Shown: positions 22,961 through 35,118 of the stretch, one piece after another
Layout: the number at the start of each line of letters is the position of its first letter
Numbering within the stretch: position 1 is the stretch's first letter
Source of the DNA: Paralvinella palmiformis
Lineage: Eukaryota > Annelida > Polychaeta > Terebellida > Alvinellidae
Reading direction: 5' to 3'
Assembly (NCBI GenBank): GCA_025642065.1
Contig: JAODUP010000510.1
Coordinates: 147,501-211,500 of the forward strand
Length of the DNA stretch: 64,000 bases
Made by a program: the position numbers and the translations under genes
Notes under the pieces: generated by a model
Seen by the model: the letters and a program-made list of their open reading frames with translations, nothing else
The model's database searches: none
Told to the model about the DNA's origin: nothing

Positions 22961-24723
22961 AAATATAGGCTTAATGCTAATATATAATATCATATGTGTC
23001 TGGGTATCCGATGCTGGAATTTACATTTACGTAGACATTCAATAAATCAGCCAGTGACCTATCTCCGTATGGCAAGAGCCACTGATACTAGAATAAATCA
23101 AATTAAAATCGTTGCTATGGCGACGCTGCATAAACATTTACGTCAGAGTTCAAGCCAGATGTAATTCAGTGCATTATTTTCGCGTCACAGTAAGATTGGC
23201 TAATACACGATATGTGTGCTATAAAAACAAAAACAATCTTTTATCTTTTTTTATAAATTAAAATACCTATTTGTTGCTCTACACAGAATTCTTTAGATAG
23301 GTTACTTTAATTGGTGAAAACAATTCCTATACACCTAATAGCTAAATGAATCCAGATTTCTCATTTGGCGCCACCTGTTAGGATTATGGTTAAAAAGACA
23401 GATTACAAACTTATATTTTATTAAATAACAAAAACTTAATAATGTGATATTATCAACTGTGAAACTGTTAAGTCAACCATAAAGGTGTTTGTGTTTATAA
23501 TAAACTATCAAATCACATATCATTTATTGTATTTATCAAATATCAGGATGATATGTCATTGCTCATCTAATATATATCATTTCATTTAAAGCGTCATGAA
23601 AATATTTAACATAAAAAAAGGTTTTTCGGTTGCCAGAAACTTTCAGTTGTCCGTTAAATATGTGCCAATCCGGAGTAAGCCTGACATCCCCCCGACACTC
23701 ACACACGCACAGCAAACACAAACAAATAGGTGAGAAAGACAAGAGAATCTTCAGGATACTTAAATGGGCAACAAAGATTTATTTTTCATCTAAAAATACC
23801 AAACAATGATAATAAGAACAGACCAGAGAACGTGTCTTGACTATAACGAACTAATAATTGTCTGGACGTAATAACATCCTACCCCTCCCCCACTGTAAAG
23901 ATTCCGTCCCCCCTCTCTAGAGATGGATATCTCCAAACTGGATCAACCTCTGCCCCTTACGGGTATTACTAATGTTGTGACGTGTTTTAGGTAATATTGA
24001 AATCGATCGTTATCATTAAACATCACGTCCTCAGGGTACTCACTGTTGTCGTAAACGTCAAGCAGATTTGTTATCGCGTGTCGTGTTACTTAATGAATTT
24101 ATTAGCCCGCAATTGGCCGGAAATGTTATTGGTGTTTAGTGTTTCGTGGCCGATCATTCTCAACTGACTGGTTATTGGGTTTTGCCGAAACGCAGCTGTC
24201 GGATAACATCGCAAGTCGATTAACAGCCGCCGTATCGTAACAGGTGACAACCCAACAGCGGTGGATATTAATTTAGATGAATATTAATTGACATAAATTT
24301 ATTACCACCTATTGAACCTGTTGTGGCCATTACGATCATTCATAAAGCATCCGTTGTACGATATCTGGCGTGACATCTCTCGTTTACGTCTGACGTCGGG
24401 CGTGTTCCTTCCTTAATTGTTCGCGCATCGTTTATCTAATCGAGTTCATCAACATCTTGTTCCACGACGGGTTATAATATATCGATAAATAAATCGTGCA
24501 AATATTATACAAAAAAAACAACAACAACAACTATAGGCTAATGTTCGCCATAATACAACCGATGACTTCCTTCTTCGGGATTCCTCGTCCAGAAACTATA
24601 TGAAGGGTATAACAAAAATATGAAATAGACTGCCATCGAGTAGTAAAGGGGGGGGGGGCGTTATTAAATATATATTGTTGTTGTTCTTGTTGTTGCTGCT
24701 GATGCTGATGCCGTTGTGGTTGC

Positions 24724-24754
<31 letters not shown>

Positions 24755-25160
24755 CCCCATAATCATTAGCTAATACAGAACCAAGACAATATGACTTTTT
24801 AACAAATTCTCTTATTAATGCGGTTATCATATTGAAATTATGGTTTCGTGTCGTTTTCTACCGCGAATAGACGATATCGAGAAAATTATGAGAGAAAAAA
24901 AGATAATTGAGACGAAAGAGAATTTTCGTTTTGAACACCAATACCAACCGGAAGTCCCAATGAGAATAATTATAACAGAAAAATGTAAATAAACATTATC
25001 AAAATCTTCCAGAAGAACAAAGTCTCAGCTAATTGGTCAAATGTACAACGAAATGTCGGGCTGCAAGCAAAGACAGAAAAAAATAACCTTACAATATGTT
25101 AGAGTTAACTCGTTTAATTAATTTAAAGGTATACATACTACAAATCAGACAGGATTAGCA
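22961..25160. other. Repeat-poor intergenic sequence, candidate regulatory stretch
   Basis: No protein-coding or RNA gene is recognised. The part from about 23990 to 24480 combines frequent CpG with several homeodomain-type AATTA/TTAAT motifs (around GGATATTAATTTAGATGAAT). Such a composition is common in developmental enhancers, but nothing here proves it. Small simple repeats lie at 24646-24658 (poly-G) and 24726-24752 (ATT). Confidence 0.3.
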
Positions 25161-25165
25161 GAGAC

Positions 25166-25205
25166 AAACAAGATCTGGTAGATCATCATCTACCAGATCT
25201 TGTTT
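25166..25205. repeat. Perfect foldback, 18-bp arms, 4-nt loop
   Basis: AAACAAGATCTGGTAGAT at 25166-25183 is followed by the four bases CATC and then by the exact reverse complement at 25188-25205. As RNA or single-stranded DNA it would form a stable hairpin. Confidence 0.95.
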
Positions 25206-25571
25206 AAATGTAGGTAGTGTGTGATATGCATATCTACAAAAAGCTTGATCTTCCTGCCAATAAAGTCTAAGGTTCGGATTTCGTGCTCTCTATATACTTA
25301 AAGTGAGTAAACCTTTTTTTTTCAATAGGTTTTGGCTTCTGGTGTCCACAAATCAAAGTCCCTTACACTGTATGGATATAATCTCAAATAATGTGACGCT
25401 CATTTGGTGTGCCATAGAAGAAAATTAATCGTTTTTATTTGACATCGATGGAACATTTTATGTCAGGTAGTCATGGAAGTAATAAAGTATAGACTTTAGC
25501 TCTAAGTGAAAACAGTTCAACTTGAAACGGGTGTTTGGTTGTTATCGCTATAAAACTATTAACATTAGGTG

Positions 25572-25573
<2 letters not shown>
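25206..25573. other. Intergenic sequence
   Basis: No gene or repeat is recognised. Confidence 0.4.
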
Positions 25574-25788
<215 letters not shown>

Positions 25789-28475
25789 CACGAACGGCTA
25801 CGGTATAACACTGTCGATACCCTTTAAACATTATTAAGTATTTATCATATGTAGCACTTCTAGCCACAGACCATCGTGCCATGATTACAGCCTTAAGCGT
25901 CTCTGGTTACTGGATTTATAATGAAAATAGATCCACACTCTGGCCACGATGGTGGGCTGGCATATAATACGCCCATCAGAGATAGCGACCAGCTTAATGC
26001 CGAATACAGCTGCTTGTCGCCATCCGCTTGTAGAGCTTGAAACGTGTCTGGAATGATCCAATCGAATTGGAGAAAGGATCAAGTCCGATCCTGGTACATT
26101 ATTCAGGGGAAATAATGTGGATAAACTTATCTTAAACTTTCAGCCCACCATCCGATGATGGAAGGGGGAAAAGACACCCTCGGGCTTTCTGACAAAGAAG
26201 AAATCGTAAAAACAACCCCGCAACAAGTTTCATGTCCATTGCGGCTTTAGTAAGACAACCAAAATAGAACCAAAAATGGCAATTGTTGTAGTCTCAACAC
26301 GAAACACAAGTGTATAGAATTTATATATCACGCCAAGGTAATACTTTTAATAGTAGGAAAATTATTACAGGTAGAACGATCGACTGGTTGATTAATTGAT
26401 TAATTAATTGATAGACTGCTGGATATGACATTCGGTTGATTAATCGATTGCTGCGATTCGGTTGTTCGGTATAGTTAGTCGTCAAGTTGTTGTTTTTTGG
26501 GAGTTCTAATTTTAACTCGTCATATATTGATTCTATAAAGTTCGTAATAAGCTTTAGGGATGATGGATGAGACATCAAGTTAGCGGCTCAATGTTCTTAG
26601 TTCGGCATTAAGGTTTCGGATTTTGTTACTTATAACACGAAGTAAAAATATCACAATCTCTTCTCGGCACCAATGACGCATCGGAAACGCGTCATCGCCG
26701 AGTTTTTATGGACTTAATTAATACACCTACGTCAGAGATCGGCCTGAATACGTCATCAAGTCGTTGTACGACCGTTGCGTTGGTGGAGCACGGATCCAAT
26801 TCGGAAAGAGTCGGAGAGGATTTACGGGATACTCACCTCAGTTATCTGGCTTACTAACCCGATAAATGACAACGGAGTGCGGCTCTGTGTCTGGATCTAA
26901 CGGGGTGTAACGTTCAAGATTTGTTTTATAATCGAGCTCTATCCTAGATTGGTGCATAAGATCCAGACACCCGATCTCCATCACAGGACGCAAAAAGAAA
27001 AGCAAATTCAATGTTGTAAATGAAGTTTTCGGACGTTTTGTTTATATGTTTACCTTGATCCTGATCACATTTGGAAGACGAAGCCGAGAGGTTAATCTAT
27101 GAGGGAAATGCGATGATAAGATCAAACAAATCCAGGCGACGCTGAACATTTAATCCCGACCTAAGTGGTTATCTAAATTTATATCTACGGATATTAATAT
27201 ATTAATATATAAAATAATAAATATTGTCTTCTTTTCTAATAGTCTTCGATGCCTAATTCGACAATAATATAAAATGTTTCGTATGTTTAGTAGTTTTGTT
27301 GATTAACTTTTCATTTGATGTCATTTATGATATAAACTTGCCACGTTTTCTTTTAGTCTTGATGCTGATCTTAACACTTTGTTCTGGCAGGTGAAATTTA
27401 TTAGTTATAACTATAACTTTTGAATAAATACAGAAACTTTGTGATAAACGTTAGAGGTCAGCAGTGGGTTAGTTGCTAAATAAAATACATTCAGTCTCAT
27501 TATCATAAAACTTGAACGTTTATGAAGAGAAACTTCTCATCAATCTGAATAACATATTCTTAAAATATTACCATCGCCTAATGTTGTATATTTTACCATA
27601 AACAAACAACTTCTGATAAAGTTTACACGACGTCGTTCGTCTATTGTTAGCTTCTCATACTGAGCCGTGTCTGTCTTCCATTCCCACAATTGTCACAGCT
27701 GTAGTGTAATTATCCTGGTATCTTGTGACATATTCCCGTTGTCCTGTTGAACTACAGGGCCTCTGTCGTCACTCATCTCTAATTACAACAGATGTGTCAC
27801 GGGTAGACAGCTCTATAGTGGGTATGTGACACCTCGTCAAACATATAACTATGTACATATGTATTTGAACAAATTGTATTATAGTATTAATATTAGGTAA
27901 ATGTTTCCTGAATAAATATACCAGTCAATCTAAAGATTATAATAACGGCCGAAATGACGGTTATTTTACGTGGCTTAGCTACCTCAAATAAAGAAGACTC
28001 ATTTGGTCTGTAAATTACCGCTTCTCCACAGGGACTAAATCTAAATAAATTTACAATTTACATCGGATGGCATATTCTGTAGAGAAAACCTTGCCAGTTG
28101 TCTGGTTGGATGAAATAACTCCTCCTAGTTTAGTGCCAGAGTGACCTTGAGTAAGAACGTTCCGCACTCTTACCTACTAGGTAAGATAGAGAGAGCCAAA
28201 TTACTACATAAAGATGGGTGTTATTCCGGACACGTGTCTATTCGGAGTCTGGTCGGACGTTGATTATTAAAATCCGGATAATGTGCCCAATCCTATCTCG
28301 AACTTCCAACATGTTGGTAGGTCTTCAGGATAGCGGCTCCGGTCACCTTAATGCGAAGTGATTGACGGAAGTCGTCTGGATCTGCCGCTCTCCAGGTCTG
28401 GGTGTTTCGAAGATGGCGGTGACTTGGGAATCGGTGTAGTACTGTACGAACTACTGATCAAAATGCTTGTCATAT
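25789..28475. other. Repeat-poor intergenic sequence
   Basis: No gene is recognised on either strand in about 2.7 kb. A short ATTG/ATTA run lies at 26387-26415. CpG is frequent at 26650-26900. The short open frames have no recognisable content. Confidence 0.4.
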
Positions 28476-28508
28476 AGGTGTGTGTGTGTGTGTGTGTGCG
28501 TGTTTGTT

Positions 28509-28585
<77 letters not shown>
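28476..28585. repeat. (GT)n microsatellite abutting repeat R2
   Basis: A nearly pure GT tract with one CGTGTTTGTTGG interruption, ending exactly at the start of repeat R2. Confidence 0.95.
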
Positions 28586-28586
<1 letters not shown>

Positions 28587-28912
28587 TAGCTGTGTATAAT
28601 AAGGCACAGGCACAGAGAATCTCGAACCGTGAATTCAAACTCTGGACGTTACTTCAGGGGACTGAATCCAGAGTGGCGACTTTTCTTGCTGAGACATGTG
28701 TAATGTCTCACCAGTCCCTAAGCCGCCAAGCAAAATCAAAATACGAATCACCTACAGCCGTGGAGTTTGGGTGTAAAACACCCAAGTCAGATCACGGCAG
28801 TAGTGAGAATGTTTCGCTTAATTATCTAAGCAGCCCTATTTATAGCTATTTTTCAATTGCTGTATCTTTCTTCAAAGCAATACTATATAAACTATATAAC
28901 CTAATTGTTACC
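28583..28912 (+). mobile_element. Interspersed repeat family R2, copy B (fullest copy)
   Basis: It begins TTTTTAGCTGTGTATAATAA and contains GAATTCAAACTCTGGACGTT, GGGACTGAATCCAGAGTGGC, GTCAGATCACGGCAGTAGTG and an AT-rich end (TACTATATAAACTATATAAC). It aligns over its whole length with 58278-58597 at high identity. Nothing in it reads as a protein I know. The flanking GT tract may come from its own terminal sequence or may be a preferred insertion site. Confidence 0.85.
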
Positions 28913-28969
28913 GTCTTCAAAGATCAGTTTTTACAACGGGCAGGCGCACGAAGCGACTACTATTAAAAC

Positions 28970-29105
28970 TTGTGTGTGTGTGTGTGTGTCTGTGTGTGGC
29001 GTGACAAGACACCGGCATAAAGAATCACGAATTTTGAATACGTTCTCTGGATATTTCATCAAAGAAGTGCCCTTTATGGTATCATCAGTGTGCGTGATTC
29101 TCTCT
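28970..29105 (+). mobile_element. R2-related repeat, diverged subfamily
   Basis: A GT tract (28970-28997) is followed by AAGACACCGGCATAAAGAAT, then GAATACGTTCTCTGGATATTTCATC. The order and wording parallel the R2 start (AAGGCACAGGCACAGAGAAT, then AAACTCTGGACGTTTCTTC). It looks like a second, diverged member of the same superfamily. Confidence 0.5.
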
Positions 29106-29122
29106 CTCCCGCTACAATCGAT

Positions 29123-29182
29123 CAATCGATCGATAAATCAATCAGTCAATCAATCAATCAATCAAAAATTCAATCAATCACT
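29123..29182. repeat. (ATCA)n microsatellite
   Basis: CAATCAATCGAT-type tetranucleotide repeats. Confidence 0.9.
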
Positions 29183-29294
29183 TAAGCAAGCAAACTATAT
29201 TTCTATTTTCCTATATATCGATCCATTTACTCCCACCCCCATTTTATCCGTCTGTCTATCAAGCTGCCTGTCATTTGTCTGTCTATCTATTTAT

Positions 29295-29296
<2 letters not shown>

Positions 29297-29335
<39 letters not shown>
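29297..29335. repeat. (TA)n microsatellite
   Basis: Pure TA preceded by TCTG/TATC repeats. Confidence 0.95.
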
Positions 29336-29336
<1 letters not shown>

Positions 29337-29726
29337 TCTATACCCATCATATTCTATGTTTTCTAATCGTCTATCTCTCTTACTGTCCATGTGCGTGTCA
29401 ACATTAATTTAAATCATCACCACGAAGCCAGCCTTTTATCACTTCTGTCATGTCATTATCCCAGGTGGAGTTGAAGCCATCCTTGGCATACTGATGCCGT
29501 AGCCGTCGTTATTTATATCCGGATTCGCCGTCAACGACTGCCATTTCTCCAGAGACGTGACGACGTTATAGGACACGCCGAGATCAGGATCAACTTACGG
29601 CATCATCCGCGTCCTGACATCGTCCACACGCAAACACATTTTAGCGTCATCGAAAAACGTTAAATAGACTTAAAATGACATGAGGTTTGTCACTTCGTTA
29701 CTTCTCAATTACTCTTCACTATCGGT
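29336..29726. other. Intergenic sequence
   Basis: No gene is recognised. CpG is frequent at 29500-29660. Confidence 0.4.
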
Positions 29727-29774
29727 GTACGTGTGTGTGTGTGTGTGCGCAAGTGTGTGTATATCTATGTATTA

Positions 29775-29866
<92 letters not shown>
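29727..29866. repeat. (GT)n microsatellite
   Basis: About 90 bp of pure GT preceded by an imperfect GT/AT stretch. Confidence 0.95.
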
Positions 29867-29867
<1 letters not shown>

Positions 29868-29869
29868 TT

Positions 29870-30689
29870 TGCGTACGCCTAGTCTTTACTAAAGACATAC
29901 GAGAAACATTTTAATTCATGACACCCACGATTCTGCTTTATTTCGACATATATCATGCTCAGTTATAGTCAATGTTCTTGTGGTATTTACCTCTAAAATC
30001 TTCACGTAAAGTAACCCGAAGGGTACCTTTATAATTTGAACTCTCTACCTGATTAACACTTATGAGGACAAATATTACTACGGGATGATTTCTTACTAAT
30101 TATGACGTCTAATGATTACAATCAACATGACTGGTCCGTATACTTAGAAGTACAAAGAGGAAAATTCAGTTAAAGAGACAACGTGTTGTGTATGCATGAT
30201 GACAACATCCATTTAGGTATCAGTCGATGGCAATTGCTGTACAACTGTGTTCGATAGTCTTAATGCTGATACGGGTGTATTATCTAAACGTACACGGAAA
30301 TACTTTGACGAAGTGAAATCTAAATTCAATGCCAAATGATGGCGACTGGTCACATTCCCAAACTCTGGTGCCAACGACGGAAAAGCGGGCGAATGTTTAG
30401 ACAATGCAAGTTAGTCATTCCGGGTGCACATCACAGATCTTCGGGCCATAGAGCCAAGGACAGAATGTCTGTATATCGTGTTGTCGGTACGATGGAATGT
30501 TGGATTATTGAGGGTGTCAGAAAAGTTACTAATCGGAATACAGAGATGATGAGGTATTGATTCAATACGCATTCTTGTACGTACAGGTGTCATTCAAGAC
30601 AAGAAGGAGAGTCCTAATAACTGGTACTCATGTATACATGACCCCTTCCAGTACAAGCTGATGATAGCCCAAACACAAAGTTCAAAGTA
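29870..30689. other. Intergenic sequence
   Basis: No gene or repeat is recognised. The short frames at 30213-30593 overlap each other on both strands and lack motifs. Confidence 0.4.

Positions 30690-30690
<1 letters not shown>

Positions 30691-30721
<31 letters not shown>
30691..30721. repeat. (TA)n microsatellite
   Basis: Pure TA dinucleotides. Confidence 0.95.
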
Positions 30722-30723
<2 letters not shown>

Positions 30724-30866
30724 CACTGGAAGTCACCTACTATAATAATAACTTGAACACAAGCATGCAAATCTCAGCGAAATGACATAATGTCATACTG
30801 ATATACGTCCAAAATGTTTTCAATCAACGAATCGTTCATAAGTCACGTGTTATAGTCACGTGTTAT

Positions 30867-30905
30867 AATTATTACGTTCCTATAACTTATAGGAACGTAA
30901 TAATT
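30867..30905. repeat. Perfect 39-nt odd palindrome (19-bp arms, 1-nt centre)
   Basis: AATTATTACGTTCCTATAA (30867-30885), a single C at 30886, then the exact reverse complement at 30887-30905. A direct repeat of TCACGTGTTATA lies just to the left (30842-30867). It may be an imprecise inverted duplication or the remains of a foldback element. Confidence 0.95.
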
Positions 30906-30997
30906 TCCATTTCTAAATCTTTATATTTATATAAATTTTAATCGTTATGTATACCTGAACTTTAGATGAAGACGATATTCGGAGAGTCAGCTTAGTA

Positions 30998-31178
30998 AGA
31001 CTCCGTGGTCTAGCTGGTAGCGCATTGGGTCACAGATCACTACCATCCGAGTTCGAATCTCGGCGTGGACATATCTGAAAGGTGTTTCATCTTCGACTTC
31101 ATTACCTTTGGAGGTCACTCGGCCCATTTAGCCTACCATGTGCACTAAAAATGGCCGTAAAACATCACAATCATCTTA
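30998..31178 (+). mobile_element. SINE family S1, complete copy in plus orientation
   Basis: The order is clear: tRNA-like head with A box (CCGTGGTCTAGCTGGTAGCG) and B box (GAGTTCGAATCTCGG), the body (CATTACCTTTGGAGGTCACT, GGCCCATTTAGCCTACCATG), then GGCCGTAAAACATCACAATC leading to the tail. It is the best copy for defining the family's 5' end. Confidence 0.9.
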
Positions 31179-31179
31179 A

Positions 31180-31543
31180 TATTGCCAGTTAAGCCAAGCT
31201 ATCAGAATGTGTGTTGTACCGCAAACAAAATACTCTGGTTTCTTATCAGATTTCCTTTTAATGCAAAATTTTTGTTTTTAATTTGAAATCTCTACCGACC
31301 TCTTTAGAAAAATATTATGTAGACAAGGATTCTGACGTCATATCACGTATCAAACATTTACCAATCAACACCATTACTGATTGTTTTGTATATATATATA
31401 GACATTCTGTCATACCTGTCTACGTATTTGTGGGTTATTTCAGCCTCTTTACCTCAGACGCCTCGTTAGTGGTGCTCTTTTCCCATTGTTACAACCAAAG
31501 AATCATATTTCGCTTCTCATTTGCTCTATGTTGCCCATGACTA

Positions 31544-31545
<2 letters not shown>
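31180..31545. other. Intergenic sequence
   Basis: No gene is recognised. The 85-codon frame at 31283-31540 has no known domain. Confidence 0.4.

Positions 31546-31577
<32 letters not shown>
31546..31577. repeat. (TA)n microsatellite
   Basis: Pure TA dinucleotides. Confidence 0.95.
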
Positions 31578-31580
<3 letters not shown>

Positions 31581-31660
31581 TAATGTTTTTGGCGTTTCAT
31601 AGTTATATGACATTGTGTTGTGTAACAGTGACGTCAGCTACTATTGACCGATATCTAAGA

Positions 31661-31737
31661 ATTGGACAGACAGACAGCTACACAGACAGACAGACACAGA
31701 CAGATAGATACACAGACAGACAGACGCATAGACAGGT
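31661..31737. repeat. (CAGA)n microsatellite
   Basis: Imperfect CAGA tetranucleotides. Confidence 0.9.
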
Positions 31738-31827
31738 GGCGGCAAACATTAGCAAAGAGTGATTGGCTTTATAACCGCTATAGAATAGTTACATATATCC
31801 CTCTGGTGTACGTGTGTTTGAGTGTGA

Positions 31828-31880
31828 GTCTCTCTCTCTCTCTCCCCTCTCTCTCTCTCTCTCTGTGTGTTGTATGTGTG
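31828..31880. repeat. (CT)n(GT)n microsatellite
   Basis: A CT tract with a CC interruption, then short GT repeats. Confidence 0.9.
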
Positions 31881-32170
31881 TGCTGTGTCCCATAAAGGTG
31901 ATGCCAGCGATGAAGTACCGAACGTGGTGGAGCGTAAAAGTTCCATTCGACACCTTTAAAATGGGAATTCCGATGAAAACAGTGATCCCAGAACGATGGC
32001 TTTATGCCGCCGGGGATTGGCCAGCCAATACTGTCACCATAGCAACGTAACAATGAACTGAAAACAATAGAAATCCGTAGCCAACGAGCGGAAAATCCTG
32101 TATGTACATCGACAATGTTTCCAGGATAGTTCCAGACATTTTCTCGTAATTCATATTTCCCAGTCACCTT
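31881..32170 (-). other. High-complexity block open in several frames; possible exon, unassigned
   Basis: Two minus-strand frames are almost fully open here. One reads through a hydrophobic stretch (GYGFLLFSVHCYVAMVTVLA) but meets a stop soon after. Another stays open for about 100 codons (SIGWPIPGGIKPSFWDHCF). A plus frame (31899-32050) is also open. Because several frames are open at once and none shows a known domain, I cannot tell a lone exon from a conserved non-coding element or chance. Confidence 0.2.
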
Positions 32171-32625
32171 GTGTCTCCCATGTTATTCGGCGGATCCAGA
32201 ACAAGTCCAGCTGTTCGTAAATATGTCCACAAATATCCGTCTGATCAGCGCGGTTTACCACGCAAAACTCGAAATATATTTTAAATTACACACGCTCATC
32301 TAGAACCATTTTGTTCACCTCACAGAATAACCCCCCCAAAAAAAAAATAATAATTCCTATCTCTCCTGATTATCCTTCTGGCATATTCAGATCGTTAATT
32401 TTACTAAGCCGGGGGAGATAGGACCGAGTGTTATCGCAAGATATCTGCCCTAATCTTGTTAGATCCAAAACGGTAGCCAAGGAACTAAACTGGTCACTGT
32501 GACCTGGACTGCTCGTATTATAGCGGATAATCCAAGATCCAGGAGACGTGGTGTTGACCTCCAGGTCATAAATAGTCAGCTAGCCCCAGTCAATGACGTG
32601 TTTGTTTACACGCAGAGAGAACAAG
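32171..32625. other. Intergenic sequence
   Basis: No gene is recognised. A C/A homopolymer run lies at 32331-32349. Confidence 0.4.
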
Positions 32626-32629
32626 TATA

Positions 32630-32728
32630 CTATTATAACATTCGGGCTTCTTTTCGCCTACGATGATTGATGATCATCATAGGCTTAAAACAGCCATATA
32701 TCACTCTACCTACGACAATGTTATACCG
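32630..32728. repeat. Imperfect foldback element
   Basis: The centre GCCTACGATGAT / ATCATCATAGGC (about 32656-32684) is an inverted repeat with one mismatch. An outer pair, TTATAACATT at 32633-32642 and AATGTTATA at 32718-32726, nests around it. This layout suits a small non-autonomous foldback transposon, but no target duplication was found. Confidence 0.5.
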
Positions 32729-32826
32729 TTTGAGTAGATGTCGCGAACGAAATTCGAATAAGAATAGATAAACTTTCTAGATCAGTACACTTTGTGCCGT
32801 TGATGTTTTGTGTGACAGTTTATAAA

Positions 32827-32858
32827 TTGTGTGTGTGTGTGTGTGTGTGTGTGTGGTG
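32827..32858. repeat. (GT)n microsatellite
   Basis: Pure GT followed by a short GA tract. Confidence 0.95.
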
Positions 32859-32859
32859 A

Positions 32860-33605
32860 GAGTGAGAGAGAGACACACAGATCAAGATTCGAATTGAGCG
32901 AAGGTTCGATTCTTGGTCTTTTCGTGTGCACAATACTTACAGTTGAGATGATTGATGATTGTATTACGATATCGTATTCAATTTAATGCGTGTTCCGGTT
33001 TCATTCTTCTTTTGCATTTTGAGACATCCCGTTTCCGACATTCCTCTCTGGATCAGTTGAAATGTTCTAAAGCCGGATGTTGGTAATTAGATATTATATA
33101 ATTGGCTTCACTGAGTTTTGGTCGAAAATCTAACAACACTAGCGTGGAATACTGATGAATCTTTTATTAGTCCCAGTGGGTTTAGAAGACTACTGTAGTT
33201 CCCTTTTATATGGTCACCAGCTGGAACTCGTACTTCGCTCGGAAATGTTTCGACACAATTATTTGATTGATAATAGTGTTATAAAATAACGATAACTTCC
33301 ACAATATGATTGACTTCGCAGTAAACCACTTGTCAAAAGTCAATAGAATTAGTTCATTCCAAAGTACGTTACGGCGATTATGGGCAGCGAATGTGCCCAG
33401 TGGCGAATGTCCCCGGTGGCGAAAGACCCCAGTCTACTAACCGGAAACGCCACATCAACGTCAATGAGAAATAATTTAAAAAATCTTAGTATCCTATTAC
33501 CTATATAATTATTGAGATGAATAGTACCAACAATTAGGGAATTACAATTCAGAGATTATTTTATTTGATAAATATAATTATGTGAATTTTTTCTCTCATT
33601 AAAAT
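32860..33605. other. Intergenic sequence
   Basis: No gene is recognised. A small duplication of GTGGCGAATGTCCCC type lies at 33396-33432. Confidence 0.4.
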
Positions 33606-33642
33606 TTCACTGGTGAGCAACTGTCCACTTTCTCATTTATTT

Positions 33643-33729
33643 GGTGAACAACTGTCAGGGTGAACAACTGTCAGGGTGAGCAACTGTCAGGGTGAGCAAC
33701 TGTCAGGGTGAGCAACTGTCAGGGTGAAC
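33643..33729. repeat. 16-bp tandem repeat
   Basis: About 5.4 copies of GGTGAGCAACTGTCAG, with an AAC/AGC variant. A single diverged unit stands apart at 33612-33625. Confidence 0.95.
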
Positions 33730-34948
33730 CCGATTTTATTGTATCGTTTTAATATTATTGTCGGTGGTTATCTTTTTAGACGACGTGCATCATCCCTTAA
33801 ACAATTTTAAATTAATTAAATTTAACGAATCAACGTTTTATATCAAATCGAGTTTCACTGCACAACGCCTCTAAATAGTTTCTGTTAGTGGGTGACCTTT
33901 CTGTAGAAAAGGGTAAATTATTAACTCGCTTTTAGGAACCTTTTATGACACAGAGTAAGATACTGTATACTCGCACCAAACTGGAACTAACAGAGAAGAG
34001 AATACATCGAAGTAAACGCTCATTTTCTACAAATATTGTAACAGCTTGTAGCTGAGGAGACGCGTGTGTGTTCGAGAGTGAGCGTATTTACGTCTATATC
34101 TAGGTATACGCGTATTTCAGGTCCCCGACTGTAGTTGGACAAAGAGAAAACAAAACCCCCCAATATCCTAGGTAACAAAGGCATGTTTGTGTCAGCCAAT
34201 TACCTGATGCCTGAGATATGTTACCATGATACCATGACAGAAGAATGTTAATTTGATGCTGAATTGGAATTGTTCTTGGTAGCAGGACGTTATATATGTT
34301 ATCCCTGGAATGGGACGAAAGAGGCCATTTATGAATGTGTCTAATTTGTATCCGGCGGGAGATTACATTTTTGGAAATTAGTCATTCTCATTCCGTTCTC
34401 GTCCAGAATACTCCGTATGAAGCCGTCGTTGTCCTGGCGAGGTCAAATGTTAACATTTTAGAACAGGTAGAGATCGTGTATATAATCTGTTATGAAACAC
34501 AAATATTCTATATTGTAGAGAGTATAGTATGAACTAGACTTCTCCGGGTTTTTTAAGGTTTGGTGTTCTTGGTTAAGGTTTTAATGGCCGTTAAGATATG
34601 TCTGATTAAAGGTGAATCACGTTACATGAGTACATGATAATGAACTAACGGATACGTGTTCACGGTAAGTCTTACCTGACAGAAGTAGCTCATTATCAGT
34701 CACGGTATACCATACTTCTATGAGAGCGTATAGTCGTAGTGTATATCTATATTTTAGTCAAATGAAATATAAACGCTAGTCATATTATCGATACCAGGAT
34801 AGTTAGTCAGCTATAGTCGACATAATTTCAAATCCATCAAAGAAGAAAGTTTATCAACTGGACTAATTCTATTTTTGGTTTCAGAGGAAAATGATGTTCC
34901 CCAATCTGACGAAGCTTGACATGAAACAAAGAATATATACAAGTATAG
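33730..34948. other. Intergenic sequence
   Basis: No gene, RNA or repeat is recognised in about 1.2 kb. Confidence 0.4.
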
Positions 34949-34949
34949 A

Positions 34950-35118
34950 CATGATGATGATGATTATATGGTAGGCTAAATGGGCGGAGCAACCTCCAAA
35001 GGTAATGAAGCGATATCAAAGACGAAACACCATTCAAATGTGCCCACGTCAAGATTTGAACTCAGGTGGTAGTGATCTGTGGTCAAAGGCGCTACCAACT
35101 AGACCACGGAGGCGCATA
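34950..35118 (-). mobile_element. SINE family S1 copy
   Basis: ATGATGATGATGATTATATG marks the tail, followed by TAGGCTAAATGGGCGGAGCA and GGTAATGAAGCGATATCAAA. The tRNA-like head closes it (GCGCTACCAACTAGACCACG at about 35089-35108). The ACGGCC part of the body next to the tail is missing. Confidence 0.85.
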
